A stretch of DNA of 46,359 bases from HGM04593 sp045660825 (GTDB lineage Bacteria; Bacteroidota; Bacteroidia; Bacteroidales; Bacteroidaceae): the NCBI GenBank assembly GCA_045660825.1, contig JAZREN010000004.1:1-46359 (forward strand). The letters are read 5' to 3'. Below the pieces are notes generated by a model. The model was not told the origin of the DNA. It saw only the letters and a program-made list of their open reading frames with translations, and made no database searches. The translations under genes and the position numbers were made by a program. Positions 29,879-38,352 of this stretch are shown here, one piece after another. Position 1 is the first letter of the stretch. The number at the start of each line of letters is the position of its first letter.

Positions 29879-29924
29879 AATAATGGGCAGAAATCGTTAA
29901 AAAAGGCGATTTTTGCCCATTATT
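29879..29924 (+). terminator. Terminator ending the coaX-lptC operon
   Basis: An 18-bp stem (29879-29896 with 29907-29924, one G-U pair) with a ten-base loop. The 3-prime arm has TTTTT and is followed by TTAACTTTTT. A smaller stem GCTACA/TGTAGC at 29854-29868 lies just ahead of it. Confidence 0.8.
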
Positions 29925-29961
29925 TCGTTAACTTTTTGTACAATAATTCAAAGCATTTTAG

Positions 29962-29969
29962 TAACTTTG
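29962..29969 (+). promoter_or_regulatory. Probable -7 element for the PpiD-like gene
   Basis: TAACTTTG matches TAnnTTTG, 46 bp upstream of the ATG at 30016. A TTTG at 29935-29938 lies 23 bp upstream, slightly longer than usual. Confidence 0.55.
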
Positions 29970-30015
29970 CCGTGTTATACACGCAAAATTAATAAACTAA
30001 AAATAATATCTAATT

Positions 30016-32220
30016 ATGGCTACATTACAAAAGCTACGTAACAAAGGCTCACTGCTCATTGCCTTCGTCGGCATCGCGCTTTTCGCGTTCATAGCAGGAG
30101 ACATTGTAAAACTTTTCCAGAAAGGCCCCGAAGAGGCTATCGTTGGAACAATCAATGGCGAGGAAATCAAGGCTATCGATTTCTATGAGTTCCGTAACCA
30201 ATGCGAGCAGGCATACACATTGCTCAATGGAGGTGCAAACCTTGACGAAAGCGCACAGGAAGAGGTAACACAGATGGCTTGGACCACCCTCACAAACTAC
30301 AAGTCATTGACAGCACAGGCTGCTGCAGCAGGCCTCACTGTTACTCCCGAGGAGATCAGCTACATTCTGAGCACAAACTGGGGTGGTATTGCACAGCAGT
30401 ACACAGGCCGCCTGCCACAGGTATTCTCTACACAGACCGGTGCATTCAATGTTGAGTTCATCAACGAAATCAATGCTGAATACAACAATTTGAAGGAGAG
30501 CGGTTCAATGCCCGAGGAGTTGGCAATGCTTCACAATGCATGGAAGTTCATTGAGACAAACATCACATGCGACATCATCAGCCGCAAGTTGATGAACATC
30601 TACGCATTCTGCTCAACAACTCCAAACCAAGCCGTTGCACAGAGCAACTTCAACCTCAACAACAACACATATAGTGTTGAGATCGCAGCCTACCCTTACA
30701 GCAATTTTGCTGACAGTCAGGTAGAAATAAGCGACAATGAAATCGAGGAGTTCTACAATACCAACAAGGAGAATTTCTTCAAGTTGCCTGTTGACCTGTA
30801 TGACATCTACTACATCAACAAGGAAATTAGACCTACAACCAGCGACATCAACGCCGTACGTGCCGATTTCGACAGCTATGCGGCATCTTTGAAGGAGGAG
30901 AACGCCGACATCAACGACATTGCACTCTATTCTTCAACAGAATGTCCATATGACGGTTTCCTTTGGACTATCGATGCAATCACAATCGACAACGAGGGTC
31001 AGAACTATGTAAATAAATTCAAGGAGAACCACAAGTTCCACGTTCAGCAGAACAATGCTGGCGAAGTCGTTGCACCATTCGAGGACAAGAACGACAACAC
31101 AATGAACCTTGTTATGAATGTAAGAAAGATGATGGTTCCCGACACAATCAAGTTGCGTGCCATCGCAGTACAGAGCGATTCTACCGAGGTTCTCAATGCA
31201 ACTGTTGACAGCTTGCTCAACGCATTGAAAAACAATGCAGACTTCGACAAGATTGCCGAGAACTACAGCGCAGACACTGTTGAGTTCAAGACCAAGAATT
31301 TTGTGACAACAATCGGTTTCATCCCAACACCTGAGGCACAGAATCAAGTTTACACTGCCAATGTAAATGCATACGATGTAATTGAGTTCGGTTCAAACGC
31401 AAAGCTCATTTTCCAGGTAATGGAGAAAAAGGGCGAGGTTGAGGCTTATGACGCACTCATCATCGAGCGCAACATCCCTGTAAGCGCCGACACATACAAC
31501 CAGGAGTACAACAACCTCAGCCAGTTGGTTACTTCATGCAAGAGCATTGAGGATTTGCAGAAGAACACCCTCTCAACAGTATACCGTCTTGAGTCGGCCA
31601 ATTCAATCAACTCAAACAGCATGAATATCGCCAACAAACCTGGTACAAGAGAGCTCTTGAGATGGGTTCTCGGTGGCAGAAATGTCGGTGACATCTCAAA
31701 TATCCACGAGTACATGTCTGGCAGCAAGAAGTTCTTCATCGTTGCAGCAATAAAGGAAATCACTCCAAAGGGATATGTTGCTCTCGACAAGGTTAAGGAG
31801 AACATCAAGTTCCAGCTCATCAACGAGAAGAAGGGCGACCTTATCGCAGCCGAGTTGAAGGGCAAGAACATCGACGAGCTCAAGGCTAATGAGAACATCA
31901 AGTTCAGCACAACCGAGCAGGTTGAGTACAAGAAGGCAACATCAGTACAGTCAATCAATGCCGACGAGTTGGTCATCAGCGCAGCTGTTGCCAACATGGA
32001 GGCAGGCGAAATCAGCGCACCTATCAAGGGTAACAACGCTGTTTATGTAGTGAAGGTACTCTCTAAGGAGGCAAAGAACGCCGAGTTCAATGCCGACATG
32101 GAGTCAGCTTACATCCAGTCACTCGATTTCTACAACAACCCTAACGTAATCAGCCAGCTCATTCAGAATGCAATCGGCGAGACCTACGAGGTTGAAAACA
32201 AAGTATACGAGCATATGTAA
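30016..32220 (+). CDS. PpiD/SurA-like membrane-anchored periplasmic foldase
   Basis: A 734-residue protein predicted to help exported and outer-membrane proteins fold. The N-terminus MATLQKLRNKG, then a single membrane helix at about 13-30 (LLIAFVGIALFAFIAGDI), matches Bacteroidota PpiD-type proteins. A SurA_N-like helical domain follows (about 40-240, beginning VGTINGEEIKAIDFYEFRNQ). A parvulin-like region is at about 374-480 (RAIAVQSDS to FQVMEKKGE), but it is degenerate, with no clear active-site His/Asp set, so isomerase activity is doubtful. A second chaperone segment ends the protein. It follows the lptC operon but has its own promoter and terminator. Confidence 0.85.
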   Translation: MATLQKLRNKGSLLIAFVGIALFAFIAGDIVKLFQKGPEEAIVGTINGEEIKAIDFYEFRNQCEQAYTLLNGGANLDESAQEEVTQMAWTTLTNYKSLTAQAAAAGLTVTPEEISYILSTNWGGIAQQYTGRLPQVFSTQTGAFNVEFINEINAEYNNLKESGSMPEELAMLHNAWKFIETNITCDIISRKLMNIYAFCSTTPNQAVAQSNFNLNNNTYSVEIAAYPYSNFADSQVEISDNEIEEFYNTNKENFFKLPVDLYDIYYINKEIRPTTSDINAVRADFDSYAASLKEENADINDIALYSSTECPYDGFLWTIDAITIDNEGQNYVNKFKENHKFHVQQNNAGEVVAPFEDKNDNTMNLVMNVRKMMVPDTIKLRAIAVQSDSTEVLNATVDSLLNALKNNADFDKIAENYSADTVEFKTKNFVTTIGFIPTPEAQNQVYTANVNAYDVIEFGSNAKLIFQVMEKKGEVEAYDALIIERNIPVSADTYNQEYNNLSQLVTSCKSIEDLQKNTLSTVYRLESANSINSNSMNIANKPGTRELLRWVLGGRNVGDISNIHEYMSGSKKFFIVAAIKEITPKGYVALDKVKENIKFQLINEKKGDLIAAELKGKNIDELKANENIKFSTTEQVEYKKATSVQSINADELVISAAVANMEAGEISAPIKGNNAVYVVKVLSKEAKNAEFNADMESAYIQSLDFYNNPNVISQLIQNAIGETYEVENKVYEHM

Positions 32221-32242
32221 TTCCCAACCCGTACATATGTTC

Positions 32243-32275
32243 AACCCCTGTCGCAATGCGACAGGGGTTTTTATT
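32243..32275 (+). terminator. Intrinsic terminator after the PpiD-like gene
   Basis: AACCCCTGTCGC (32243-32254) and GCGACAGGGGTT (32258-32269) pair perfectly around loop AAT, followed by TTTTATTTTCT. This is a textbook intrinsic terminator. Confidence 0.92.
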
Positions 32276-32366
32276 TTCTCTACATTTTTATAATAAAAGG
32301 CAAAAAAATAAAAAAAAGATGTTACATTTCGCGACATCTTTCGTTTACATAATAGAGAGATACAGA

Positions 32367-32870
32367 ATGAGCGAGAAGACACTGACAACGGTATTCACCA
32401 GATTGCGGAATAAATTCCTGAACATGGCTTTGGCAATACTCCCAAGCGAGGACGATGCAGCCGACGCGTTGCAGGATGCATTCTGCAAGCTTTGGCTACG
32501 GCGCGACACAATCAATGACGAAGCAAAGGCAGAAGCGCTTACCGGCATAACTTTGCGCAACATCTGCATTGACAAGAGAAGGAAGCGGGAGTTGTCCACC
32601 GTTCCATTGGACGAGGAACACGATACCATTGACAGCGGAACGACATACAATGAACGCGAAGAGAGATACAACCGGGTTAAAGAGATAATAGACAACGAAC
32701 TCACCACACTGCAAAAGAAAATCATTGAACAAAAGGAAATAGAAGGTTACAGCATAGAAGAAATCGCCAAACTGCATAACATGACAGAGAGCGCAGTAAG
32801 AATGAACATCTCAAGAGCGAGAAACAAGATTCGGGAATGTTACAGAAAGGAGACCGCACATGAAGGATAA
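32367..32870 (+). CDS. ECF-type RNA polymerase sigma factor
   Basis: A 167-residue sigma-70 family protein of the extracytoplasmic-function class. Region 2 is seen at about 8-75 (FLNMALAILPSEDDAADALQDAFCKLW, then ITLRNICIDKRRK), and region 4 at about 108-162 (LTTLQKKIIEQKEIEGYSIEEIAKLHNMTESAVRMNISRARNKI spans the helix-turn-helix). I chose the ATG at 32367, because the longer frame starting at 32256 runs back through the upstream terminator and has no sigma-like sequence. Its stop overlaps the next gene by 11 bp. That gene encodes a one-helix membrane protein, the usual arrangement of sigma and anti-sigma factor. Confidence 0.92.
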   Translation: MSEKTLTTVFTRLRNKFLNMALAILPSEDDAADALQDAFCKLWLRRDTINDEAKAEALTGITLRNICIDKRRKRELSTVPLDEEHDTIDSGTTYNEREERYNRVKEIIDNELTTLQKKIIEQKEIEGYSIEEIAKLHNMTESAVRMNISRARNKIRECYRKETAHEG

Positions 32871-33351
32871 AACAACATACATGAACAACAGCATTGAATA
32901 TTGGCTTGCACTAAGCGAGAAATATTTCAATGCACAGACCACCGATGTGGAAGAGAAAGCCTTGATGCATTTCCTTGCAAGCGACACAGCCAACGACCCT
33001 GCATTCAACGAGATAAAGGCTGTCATGGGCTATTTTACTACAGGAAAGAGCATTGCCGAAAAAAGAAAGACGAATAACCGCGACAAGCAGCACAGATTTG
33101 ACAGCGCAATACAATGGGCATCGATAGCTGCCTGTGCAGCAGCCATCGCAGTTATTGGAACATATATCGGAAAACAAGACACACTGGCTACATCAGGAAG
33201 CAAAGACTTATACTATGCATGCATTGATGGCAAAGAGTATACCGATGAGGAATTTGTAATGCAGCACATGCTCACAACCATGAACAAGATGAGCAACGCA
33301 AGCAGCAATATCGTCGAAGAGCAACTGGGGGCAATGTTCAGAATCAAGTAA
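32860..33351 (+). CDS. Single-helix membrane protein, putative anti-sigma factor
   Basis: A 163-residue protein with a soluble N-terminal part (1-83) and one membrane helix at about 84-104 (AIQWASIAACAAAIAVIGTYI), then a 60-residue periplasmic tail. The N-terminal region (YWLALSEKYFNAQTTDVEEKALMHFLAS) is helical like the sigma-binding domain of anti-sigma factors, though I see no zinc motif. The translational overlap with the sigma gene (11 bp) is strong context for a sigma/anti-sigma pair. No FecR or CHU_3220-type domain is visible, so the assignment rests on topology and position. Confidence 0.7.
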   Translation: MKDKTTYMNNSIEYWLALSEKYFNAQTTDVEEKALMHFLASDTANDPAFNEIKAVMGYFTTGKSIAEKRKTNNRDKQHRFDSAIQWASIAACAAAIAVIGTYIGKQDTLATSGSKDLYYACIDGKEYTDEEFVMQHMLTTMNKMSNASSNIVEEQLGAMFRIK

Positions 33352-33362
33352 CAAAAGAAGAT

Positions 33363-33800
33363 ATGAAACGGCTATTATTTATACTCGCAATGTGTTTTAT
33401 GGCAAACCTTGCCTGCGCACAGAAGAACATGGAGATTGAACCTTTGTTCAAAGGTACTGAAAGAGCCAGATATGGATTCAGTGCAATTGTCATAGAGGGC
33501 AAGAGCCTTAAGGAATACAACCTGGCAATCTTCAAGAGCATAACCACAACCAAAGCAAGATTGTTCGATGAACTTGAAGGTATGGTCGAGAAAGACAGCA
33601 AGGAGGCCATTGACAAGGAGTGCGGCTACATCAACGGAAAGCTCTACTACGGTTTCTACCAGTTCAAACCCGACAATGGGAAATACCGTTACATCTTCTA
33701 CCGCAACAGTTCCCTGCGTGACGACGAACCCGACGAGGTTACCATTGTATACATGGAGGGATACCCCACCCTTGAAGAACTCAAAAAAATGTTCCGCTGA
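33363..33800 (+). CDS. Small exported protein of unknown function in the ECF sigma operon
   Basis: A 145-residue protein with a signal peptide (1-19, NLACAQ). The mature part is mixed alpha/beta and charged (IEPLFKGTERARYGFSAIVIEGKSL; YINGKLYYGFYQF; then IVYMEGYPTLEELKKMF at the end). I do not recognise a characterised family with certainty; it resembles small secreted proteins encoded next to ECF sigma factors in Bacteroides. Its stop shares a base with the next start (TGATG), so translation is coupled to the following gene. Confidence 0.75.
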   Translation: MKRLLFILAMCFMANLACAQKNMEIEPLFKGTERARYGFSAIVIEGKSLKEYNLAIFKSITTTKARLFDELEGMVEKDSKEAIDKECGYINGKLYYGFYQFKPDNGKYRYIFYRNSSLRDDEPDEVTIVYMEGYPTLEELKKMFR

Positions 33801-34375
33801 TGAAAAGATTCATATTATCAATGCTGCTTTTGGTTATGGCAGCTGTTGCCTACCCGCAATTGGGCGGACGATTGGGCAAGGTCGTTGACAAAGGGGTTGA
33901 AAGAGCTGACATCATACAGATAGATTTCGCAAGCCTTGACACAGAAACCGGACAAGAGTATATCAACAGCATTAAGGAGTTTGTCTATAAAAACGAGATG
34001 CTGACTAAAAGCAACAACCCAAAAGAGCTTGGGAAGTCTTTGGAAGAGATTGATGGCAGCAGTATCATCATTTGGAAATGCCATACGACCAAGGGGGTGA
34101 AGAAACTGCATAAAACAATCTCAAGACTTATTCCCAAAACACGGTTCGGAATGGGTTGGAGCCTCTACCTTTGGAAAAAGGGATGCGGCAAATATCCAAG
34201 AATGTCAAAAAGCATAGGTATGCATGACGATGATTTCATAATGAGATACAACCACACGATATACGACTATAACAAGATAGGCAGATTAGCAGTGACTGCA
34301 CTTGACAAAACAGAGAACAGGCTTATTGTAATGTATTACATCGGCACTACACTCATATATTGGAGCAACAAATAA
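33800..34375 (+). CDS. Exported protein of unknown function in the ECF sigma operon
   Basis: A 191-residue protein with a signal peptide (1-19, VAYPQ) and a mature domain with no family I recognise. Residues 45-80 are helical (INSIKEFVYKNEM), and the C-terminal half alternates short strands (FIMRYNHTIYDYNKIGRLAV, then LIVMYYIGTTLIYW). It is coupled by TGATG to the gene before it and is followed 18 bp later by a barrel gene. It may be the paralogous or partner subunit of the preceding small protein, which is speculative. Confidence 0.72.
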   Translation: MKRFILSMLLLVMAAVAYPQLGGRLGKVVDKGVERADIIQIDFASLDTETGQEYINSIKEFVYKNEMLTKSNNPKELGKSLEEIDGSSIIIWKCHTTKGVKKLHKTISRLIPKTRFGMGWSLYLWKKGCGKYPRMSKSIGMHDDDFIMRYNHTIYDYNKIGRLAVTALDKTENRLIVMYYIGTTLIYWSNK

Positions 34376-34393
34376 CAAAAAAACATAACATTT

Positions 34394-35311
34394 ATGAAAA
34401 AGGTATTTTTTACAGCACTGATGCTTGCAATGGCACTGACGGGTACTGCGCAAAACGTGAATGAGAAAAAGGGTTCCATTATTGAAGACGGCGACACAAA
34501 GACCTTTGTTTCTCCACAAAAGGTCACAGTAAAGAAAGAGAACGGAACAACAACCATCAACATCACCGGTGACAACGATGGTGCCGAATATACCTATTAC
34601 ATTACCAGTACCGAGGATGATTCAAATACAAAAACCGTTTACAAAGAAACTGACAGCAGCTGGGATTTCACTATTCCGTTCGTAACCAGGAAAAAGTCGT
34701 CCTTGAGCACACATCAACGTGGACGTCTCATCATTGACCCCACATTCGGTTTTGGTGTCATCGGTGCAACCGGACAAGGCGAAGGCGTTGACCTCTCATT
34801 CGGCAATGGTTCATTTGAATATATCCTTGACCGCATCGTTGGACTCGAATACATGACAACACGCAACTCACACATAGGGCTGACCTTTGGACTCGACTGG
34901 CGCAACTACAAGATGATTGGCAACAACAGATGGATTAAAGATGGCGACAGAACCTTCATCGCCAATTACCCCGATGGCACCGATGTTGACTACTCACGTC
35001 TGCGCACACTCAGCCTGACACTCTCATTCATGTATGGATACAATTTCAACAGATATATAAATATGAAGGTGGGACCGGTTGTAAGTTTCAACACACGAGG
35101 AAACATCAAGACACTTTACAGCCTCAACGGCGAATCGTTCAAGGAAAAACAGAAAAATATCAACATTGCACCGGTAACTGTAGATTTCAGAGCCGAACTC
35201 AATTTCCGTTTCGTGGGATTGTATTTCAAATACTCGCCCTGCAATGTGATAAACAGCAACTTCGGCCCGGCATTCAAGCCAATGTCTGCCGGTCTGCAGT
35301 TCAGTTTCTAA
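34394..35311 (+). CDS. Outer-membrane beta-barrel protein of the ECF sigma operon
   Basis: A 305-residue exported protein. The signal peptide is 1-19 (LTGTAQ). Residues 25-90 are an acidic soluble segment (ENGTTTINITGDNDGAEYTYYI). From about 108 to the end there are amphipathic strands (IIDPTFGFGVIGATGQG, HIGLTFGLDWRNY, LTLSFMYGYNF) and the C-terminal residue is Phe in LQFSF, as expected of a BAM substrate. It closes the operon, which suggests that the sigma factor responds to, or builds, an envelope component. The function is unknown. Confidence 0.8.
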   Translation: MKKVFFTALMLAMALTGTAQNVNEKKGSIIEDGDTKTFVSPQKVTVKKENGTTTINITGDNDGAEYTYYITSTEDDSNTKTVYKETDSSWDFTIPFVTRKKSSLSTHQRGRLIIDPTFGFGVIGATGQGEGVDLSFGNGSFEYILDRIVGLEYMTTRNSHIGLTFGLDWRNYKMIGNNRWIKDGDRTFIANYPDGTDVDYSRLRTLSLTLSFMYGYNFNRYINMKVGPVVSFNTRGNIKTLYSLNGESFKEKQKNINIAPVTVDFRAELNFRFVGLYFKYSPCNVINSNFGPAFKPMSAGLQFSF

Positions 35312-35316
35312 ACATC

Positions 35317-35354
35317 ATATGAAAAATGGCGGTTGTAACCGCCATTTTTCATAT
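35317..35354. terminator. Bidirectional terminator overlapping the end of trmO
   Basis: A 17-bp perfect stem (35317-35333 with 35338-35354, core AAAAATGGCGGT) lies between the convergent barrel and trmO genes. The trmO stop codon (35349-35351) lies inside the hairpin, so the last codon region doubles as terminator. Confidence 0.85.
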
Positions 35355-36032
35355 ATCCTCTACCTCCAATACCTGTAAAACGCCGTCATTGGAGACCTGA
35401 AACCTCACATCATACCCGGCAAACGGCATGCCATATACCCTCTGCGGGTCATTATGATATTGTGGACGAGGGTCGAGTTCAAGCACTTTACATAGAGCTG
35501 TGAAATCCTCATCGCGAAAGAGCGCGCGTAAATCTTCGGGGAAACGCACCTCGACTTTCTCCCAGCGTTTTTCATCGACAAAACCGCTACGCACGCCTAC
35601 GTGCGCATCGGCATACTCCACATAAGGCTTTATATCATAGATTGGAGTACCGTCGACAAGGTCGGCACCTGAAACTGTAAGCGCCAGACCATCGGCACTC
35701 TCTTCCACCCCAAGCAGACGCACCGAAGAAAGGCCCAACGCATTGGGGCGGAACGGCGAACGGGTAGCGAACACACCCACATACTCATTGCCGCCAAGCA
35801 ACGGCGGACGCACAAGCGGCGACCACTCCCCCTCTCTCTTTCCATTGAGCGAGAATTCCCATATAAGCCACAGATAATCAAACCCTTCAATGCCACGCAA
35901 GGCATCAGCATTACTGTACTCGGGTTCAAACACAATGCACCCCACAAGTTCGGGCACAAGACCGCTCTGACGCGGTACTCCGAACTTTGTCGACAACTGC
36001 GAACGATAATATGCTATAGGTTGAATATTCAT
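35349..36032 (-). CDS. trmO: tRNA (t6A37) N6-methyltransferase TrmO
   Basis: A 227-residue cytoplasmic enzyme that methylates N6-threonylcarbamoyladenosine at position 37 of tRNA (m6t6A), using S-adenosylmethionine. The TsaA/TrmO signatures are clear: FGVPRQSGLVPELVG near 18, the SAM-binding FATRSPFRPNALGLS at about 88-102, and DGTPIYDIKPYV at about 126-137. The C-terminal 60 residues match the TrmO extension that helps bind tRNA. I start at the ATG at 36032 rather than the GTG one codon upstream. Confidence 0.92.
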   Translation of the reverse strand: MNIQPIAYYRSQLSTKFGVPRQSGLVPELVGCIVFEPEYSNADALRGIEGFDYLWLIWEFSLNGKREGEWSPLVRPPLLGGNEYVGVFATRSPFRPNALGLSSVRLLGVEESADGLALTVSGADLVDGTPIYDIKPYVEYADAHVGVRSGFVDEKRWEKVEVRFPEDLRALFRDEDFTALCKVLELDPRPQYHNDPQRVYGMPFAGYDVRFQVSNDGVLQVLEVEDI

Positions 36033-36050
36033 CACCGTATCATTTGCACG

Positions 36051-36058
36051 CGAAGATA
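36051..36058 (-). promoter_or_regulatory. Probable -7 element for trmO
   Basis: TATCTTCG on the minus strand, 19 bp upstream of the trmO ATG, is one base from TAnnTTTG. No matching -33 box is evident. Confidence 0.45.
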
Positions 36059-36143
36059 ATAAAGCAACGTCTATCCATTAACATTTTAATACGCAAATTT
36101 GCTGTTTAAGATATTTTTTCTTTTTTTTGTAGGTTAGAAAGTG

Positions 36144-36159
36144 TGTGCGCATGCGCGCA
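36144..36159. promoter_or_regulatory. Operator-like palindrome upstream of the nan operon
   Basis: Bases 36147-36156 (GCGCATGCGC) are a perfect palindrome, extended to 36144-36159 with one mismatch. The site is 38 bp upstream of the nanA ATG, in otherwise AT-rich DNA. I see no canonical TAnnTTTG promoter here, so this GC-rich site may be an operator for a regulator of sialic acid genes. Confidence 0.45.
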
Positions 36160-36196
36160 AATCACAATGTATTAACTTACAACATTATAATAGATT

Positions 36197-37114
36197 ATGG
36201 AAAAGATCATTGGCTTGATTGATGCCCCTTTTACTCCATTTTATGAGAACGGCGAAGTAAATTACGAACCCATCCCTGCATACGCACAGATGCTTGCCAA
36301 GAATGGCATGAAAGGCGTATTCATAAACGGTTCATCGGGTGAAGGTTACATGCTCACCGAGGAGGAGCGCATCAAGCTCACCGAGGCTTGGGTGGCTGCA
36401 GCCCCCGAGGGTTTCAAGATTATTGTCCATGTCGGCAGCACCTGTGTGAAGTCGAGCCGCAGAATGGCAGAGCACGCACAGAAGATGGGCGTATTCGGCA
36501 TCGGTGCTATGGCACCTCCATTCCCAAAGGTAGGACGTGTTGAGGAACTTGTGAAATATTGCGAGGAGATTGCATCGGCAGCTCCCGAATTGCCATTCTA
36601 CTTCTACCACATCCCAGCATTCAACGGTGCTTTCCTTCCAATGGTGAAGTTCCTTGAGGCAGTTGACGGACGCATACCGAACTTTGCAGGTATAAAATAT
36701 ACATTCGAGAGCCTTTACGAGTATAACCAGTGCCGCCTGTACAAGAACGGAAAGTTCGACATGCTCCACGGTCAGGACGAGACAATCCTCCCATGCCTTG
36801 CAATGGGTGGCGCACAAGGCGGCATCGGCGGTACAACCAACTACAACGGTTGCAACCTTGCAGGCATCATCGATGCATGGAACGCCGGTGACCTTGAGAA
36901 GGCACGTGAGTTGCAGAACTTCTCACAGGAGGTAATCAACGTTATATGTCACTACCGCGGCAACATCGTTGGCGGCAAACGCATCATGAAACTCATTGGC
37001 CTTGACCTTGGCAAGAACCGCACTCCTTTCCAGAACATGACCGACGAGGAGGAGGCTGCTATGCGCAAGGAACTGGAGGCTATCAACTTCTTTGAGCGTT
37101 GCAATAAATTCTAA
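36197..37114 (+). CDS. nanA: N-acetylneuraminate lyase NanA
   Basis: A 305-residue class I aldolase of the DapA/NAL family that splits N-acetylneuraminate into pyruvate and N-acetylmannosamine. The key features are GSSGEG at 45-50 (substrate carboxylate binding), YHIP at 137-140 with catalytic Tyr137, and GIKYT at 165-169 with the Schiff-base Lys167. The length is normal. The sialic-acid-type GEGYML sequence and the context favour lyase over dihydrodipicolinate synthase. It is the first gene of the operon nanA - epimerase - mutarotase/symporter, matching the order of function (cut, epimerise, import). Bacteroides fragilis calls the equivalent gene nanL. Confidence 0.92.
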   Translation: MEKIIGLIDAPFTPFYENGEVNYEPIPAYAQMLAKNGMKGVFINGSSGEGYMLTEEERIKLTEAWVAAAPEGFKIIVHVGSTCVKSSRRMAEHAQKMGVFGIGAMAPPFPKVGRVEELVKYCEEIASAAPELPFYFYHIPAFNGAFLPMVKFLEAVDGRIPNFAGIKYTFESLYEYNQCRLYKNGKFDMLHGQDETILPCLAMGGAQGGIGGTTNYNGCNLAGIIDAWNAGDLEKARELQNFSQEVINVICHYRGNIVGGKRIMKLIGLDLGKNRTPFQNMTDEEEAAMRKELEAINFFERCNKF

Positions 37115-37127
37115 AAAGGACTTTCAA

Positions 37128-37146
37128 GGGCGGGTAAGCCCCGCCC
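37128..37146 (+). promoter_or_regulatory. GC-rich hairpin between nanA and the epimerase gene
   Basis: GGGCGGG at 37128-37134 pairs with CCCGCCC at 37140-37146 around a five-base loop. No T-run follows, so it is more likely to set relative expression or RNA stability inside the operon than to end transcription. Confidence 0.5.
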
Positions 37147-37168
37147 ACACATTAACTCAACAGACACT

Positions 37169-38344
37169 ATGAATTGGAATGAATATTTGAATGATTGGTC
37201 GCAAAAGTACCGCGACGATCTTGTAAACGATATTATGCCTTTCTGGCTGAAGAACGGACTCGACCGCGTGAACGGCGGTGTATACACTTGCGTTGACCGT
37301 GACGGTTCGCTCATTGACACGACCAAATCGGTGTGGTTCCAGGGCCGTTTTGCCTTTGTATGCAGCTTTGCGTACAACACAATAGAGAAAAACCCTGAGT
37401 GGCTTGCAGCGGCCAAGAGCACTATTGACTTCATTGAGGCTCATTGCTTTGACACCGACGGACGCATGTATTTTGAGGTTATGGCCGACGGCACACCACT
37501 ACGCAAGCGCCGCTACGTATTCTCGGAGAGTTTTGCAGCCATTGCAATGGCCGAGTATGCCAAAGCGAGCGGCGACATGACATATGCCCAGAAAGCTTTG
37601 GACCTGTTCAAAGACATACGCAAGTTCGTTGCAACACCGGGCTACATGGAGCCAAAGTACCTGCCATCATTGCAGGCAAAAGGCCACTCATTGGTGATGA
37701 TTCTAATCAACACCGCATCACGCATACGCAACGTAATCAGCGACCCTGTACTCGACCAGCAGATCAACGAATCAATAGCATCGCTCAAGGATTTCATGAA
37801 GCCCGAGTTCAAGGCTTTGCTTGAGATGGTTGGCCCTAACGGCGAATTCATAGACACCATCAACGGTCGCCTCATCAACCCTGGTCACTGCATCGAGACT
37901 GCATGGTTCCTGCTCGAAGAGGCCAAATACCGCGGATGGGACAAGGAACTCACAGCACAGGCACTGCAAATCCTCGACTGGTCATGGGAATGGGGCTGGG
38001 ACAAGCAGTATGGAGGCATCATCAACTTCCGCGACTGCCGCAACCTGCCGCCACAGGACTATTCACAGGACATGAAATTCTGGTGGCCACAGACCGAGGC
38101 AATCATTGCAACACTCTATGCTTACGAAGCGACAGGTGATGACAAGTACCTCATATGGCATAAGCAGATAAGCGAATGGACATATGCACACTTCCCCGAT
38201 GCTGAATGCGGCGAGTGGTATGGCTACCTGCACCGTGACGGTACAGTGGCACAGCCTGCCAAGGGCAACATCTTCAAAGGACCGTTCCACATTCCACGTA
38301 TGATGATCAAGTCATACGACCTTTGCAAGGAACTGACAAAATAA
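37169..38344 (+). CDS. N-acylglucosamine 2-epimerase (ManNAc to GlcNAc)
   Basis: A 391-residue AGE-family (alpha6/alpha6 barrel) enzyme that interconverts N-acetylmannosamine and N-acetylglucosamine. In Bacteroides fragilis this type (NanE of that species) replaces the kinase plus NanE route of E. coli and feeds GlcNAc into central amino-sugar metabolism. Signatures: VNGGVYTCVDRDGS (about 34-47), YVFSESFAAIAMAEYA (near 117-132), NPGHCIETAWFLLEEA (about 235-250), DWSWEWGWDKQYGG near 270 and a C-terminal GPFHIPRMM. No transmembrane segment or signal is present, so it is cytoplasmic. It sits 54 bp after nanA, and its stop lies just before the transporter gene (TAATG). Confidence 0.9.
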   Translation: MNWNEYLNDWSQKYRDDLVNDIMPFWLKNGLDRVNGGVYTCVDRDGSLIDTTKSVWFQGRFAFVCSFAYNTIEKNPEWLAAAKSTIDFIEAHCFDTDGRMYFEVMADGTPLRKRRYVFSESFAAIAMAEYAKASGDMTYAQKALDLFKDIRKFVATPGYMEPKYLPSLQAKGHSLVMILINTASRIRNVISDPVLDQQINESIASLKDFMKPEFKALLEMVGPNGEFIDTINGRLINPGHCIETAWFLLEEAKYRGWDKELTAQALQILDWSWEWGWDKQYGGIINFRDCRNLPPQDYSQDMKFWWPQTEAIIATLYAYEATGDDKYLIWHKQISEWTYAHFPDAECGEWYGYLHRDGTVAQPAKGNIFKGPFHIPRMMIKSYDLCKELTK

Positions 38345-38352
38345 TGCACTCC

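Noticed and set aside
32256..32366. Longer sigma factor start at 32256
   Set aside because: The added 37 residues are encoded by the upstream terminator stem and the AT-rich leader, and do not resemble sigma region 1 or 2.
36197..37114. nanA as dihydrodipicolinate synthase
   Set aside because: The operon with an AGE epimerase and sialic-acid-type transporter and the GSSGEG motif favour neuraminate lyase.
38323..38352. Earliest in-frame start of the symporter fusion
   Set aside because: It lies inside the end of the epimerase gene and would place extra polar residues before the signal peptide.
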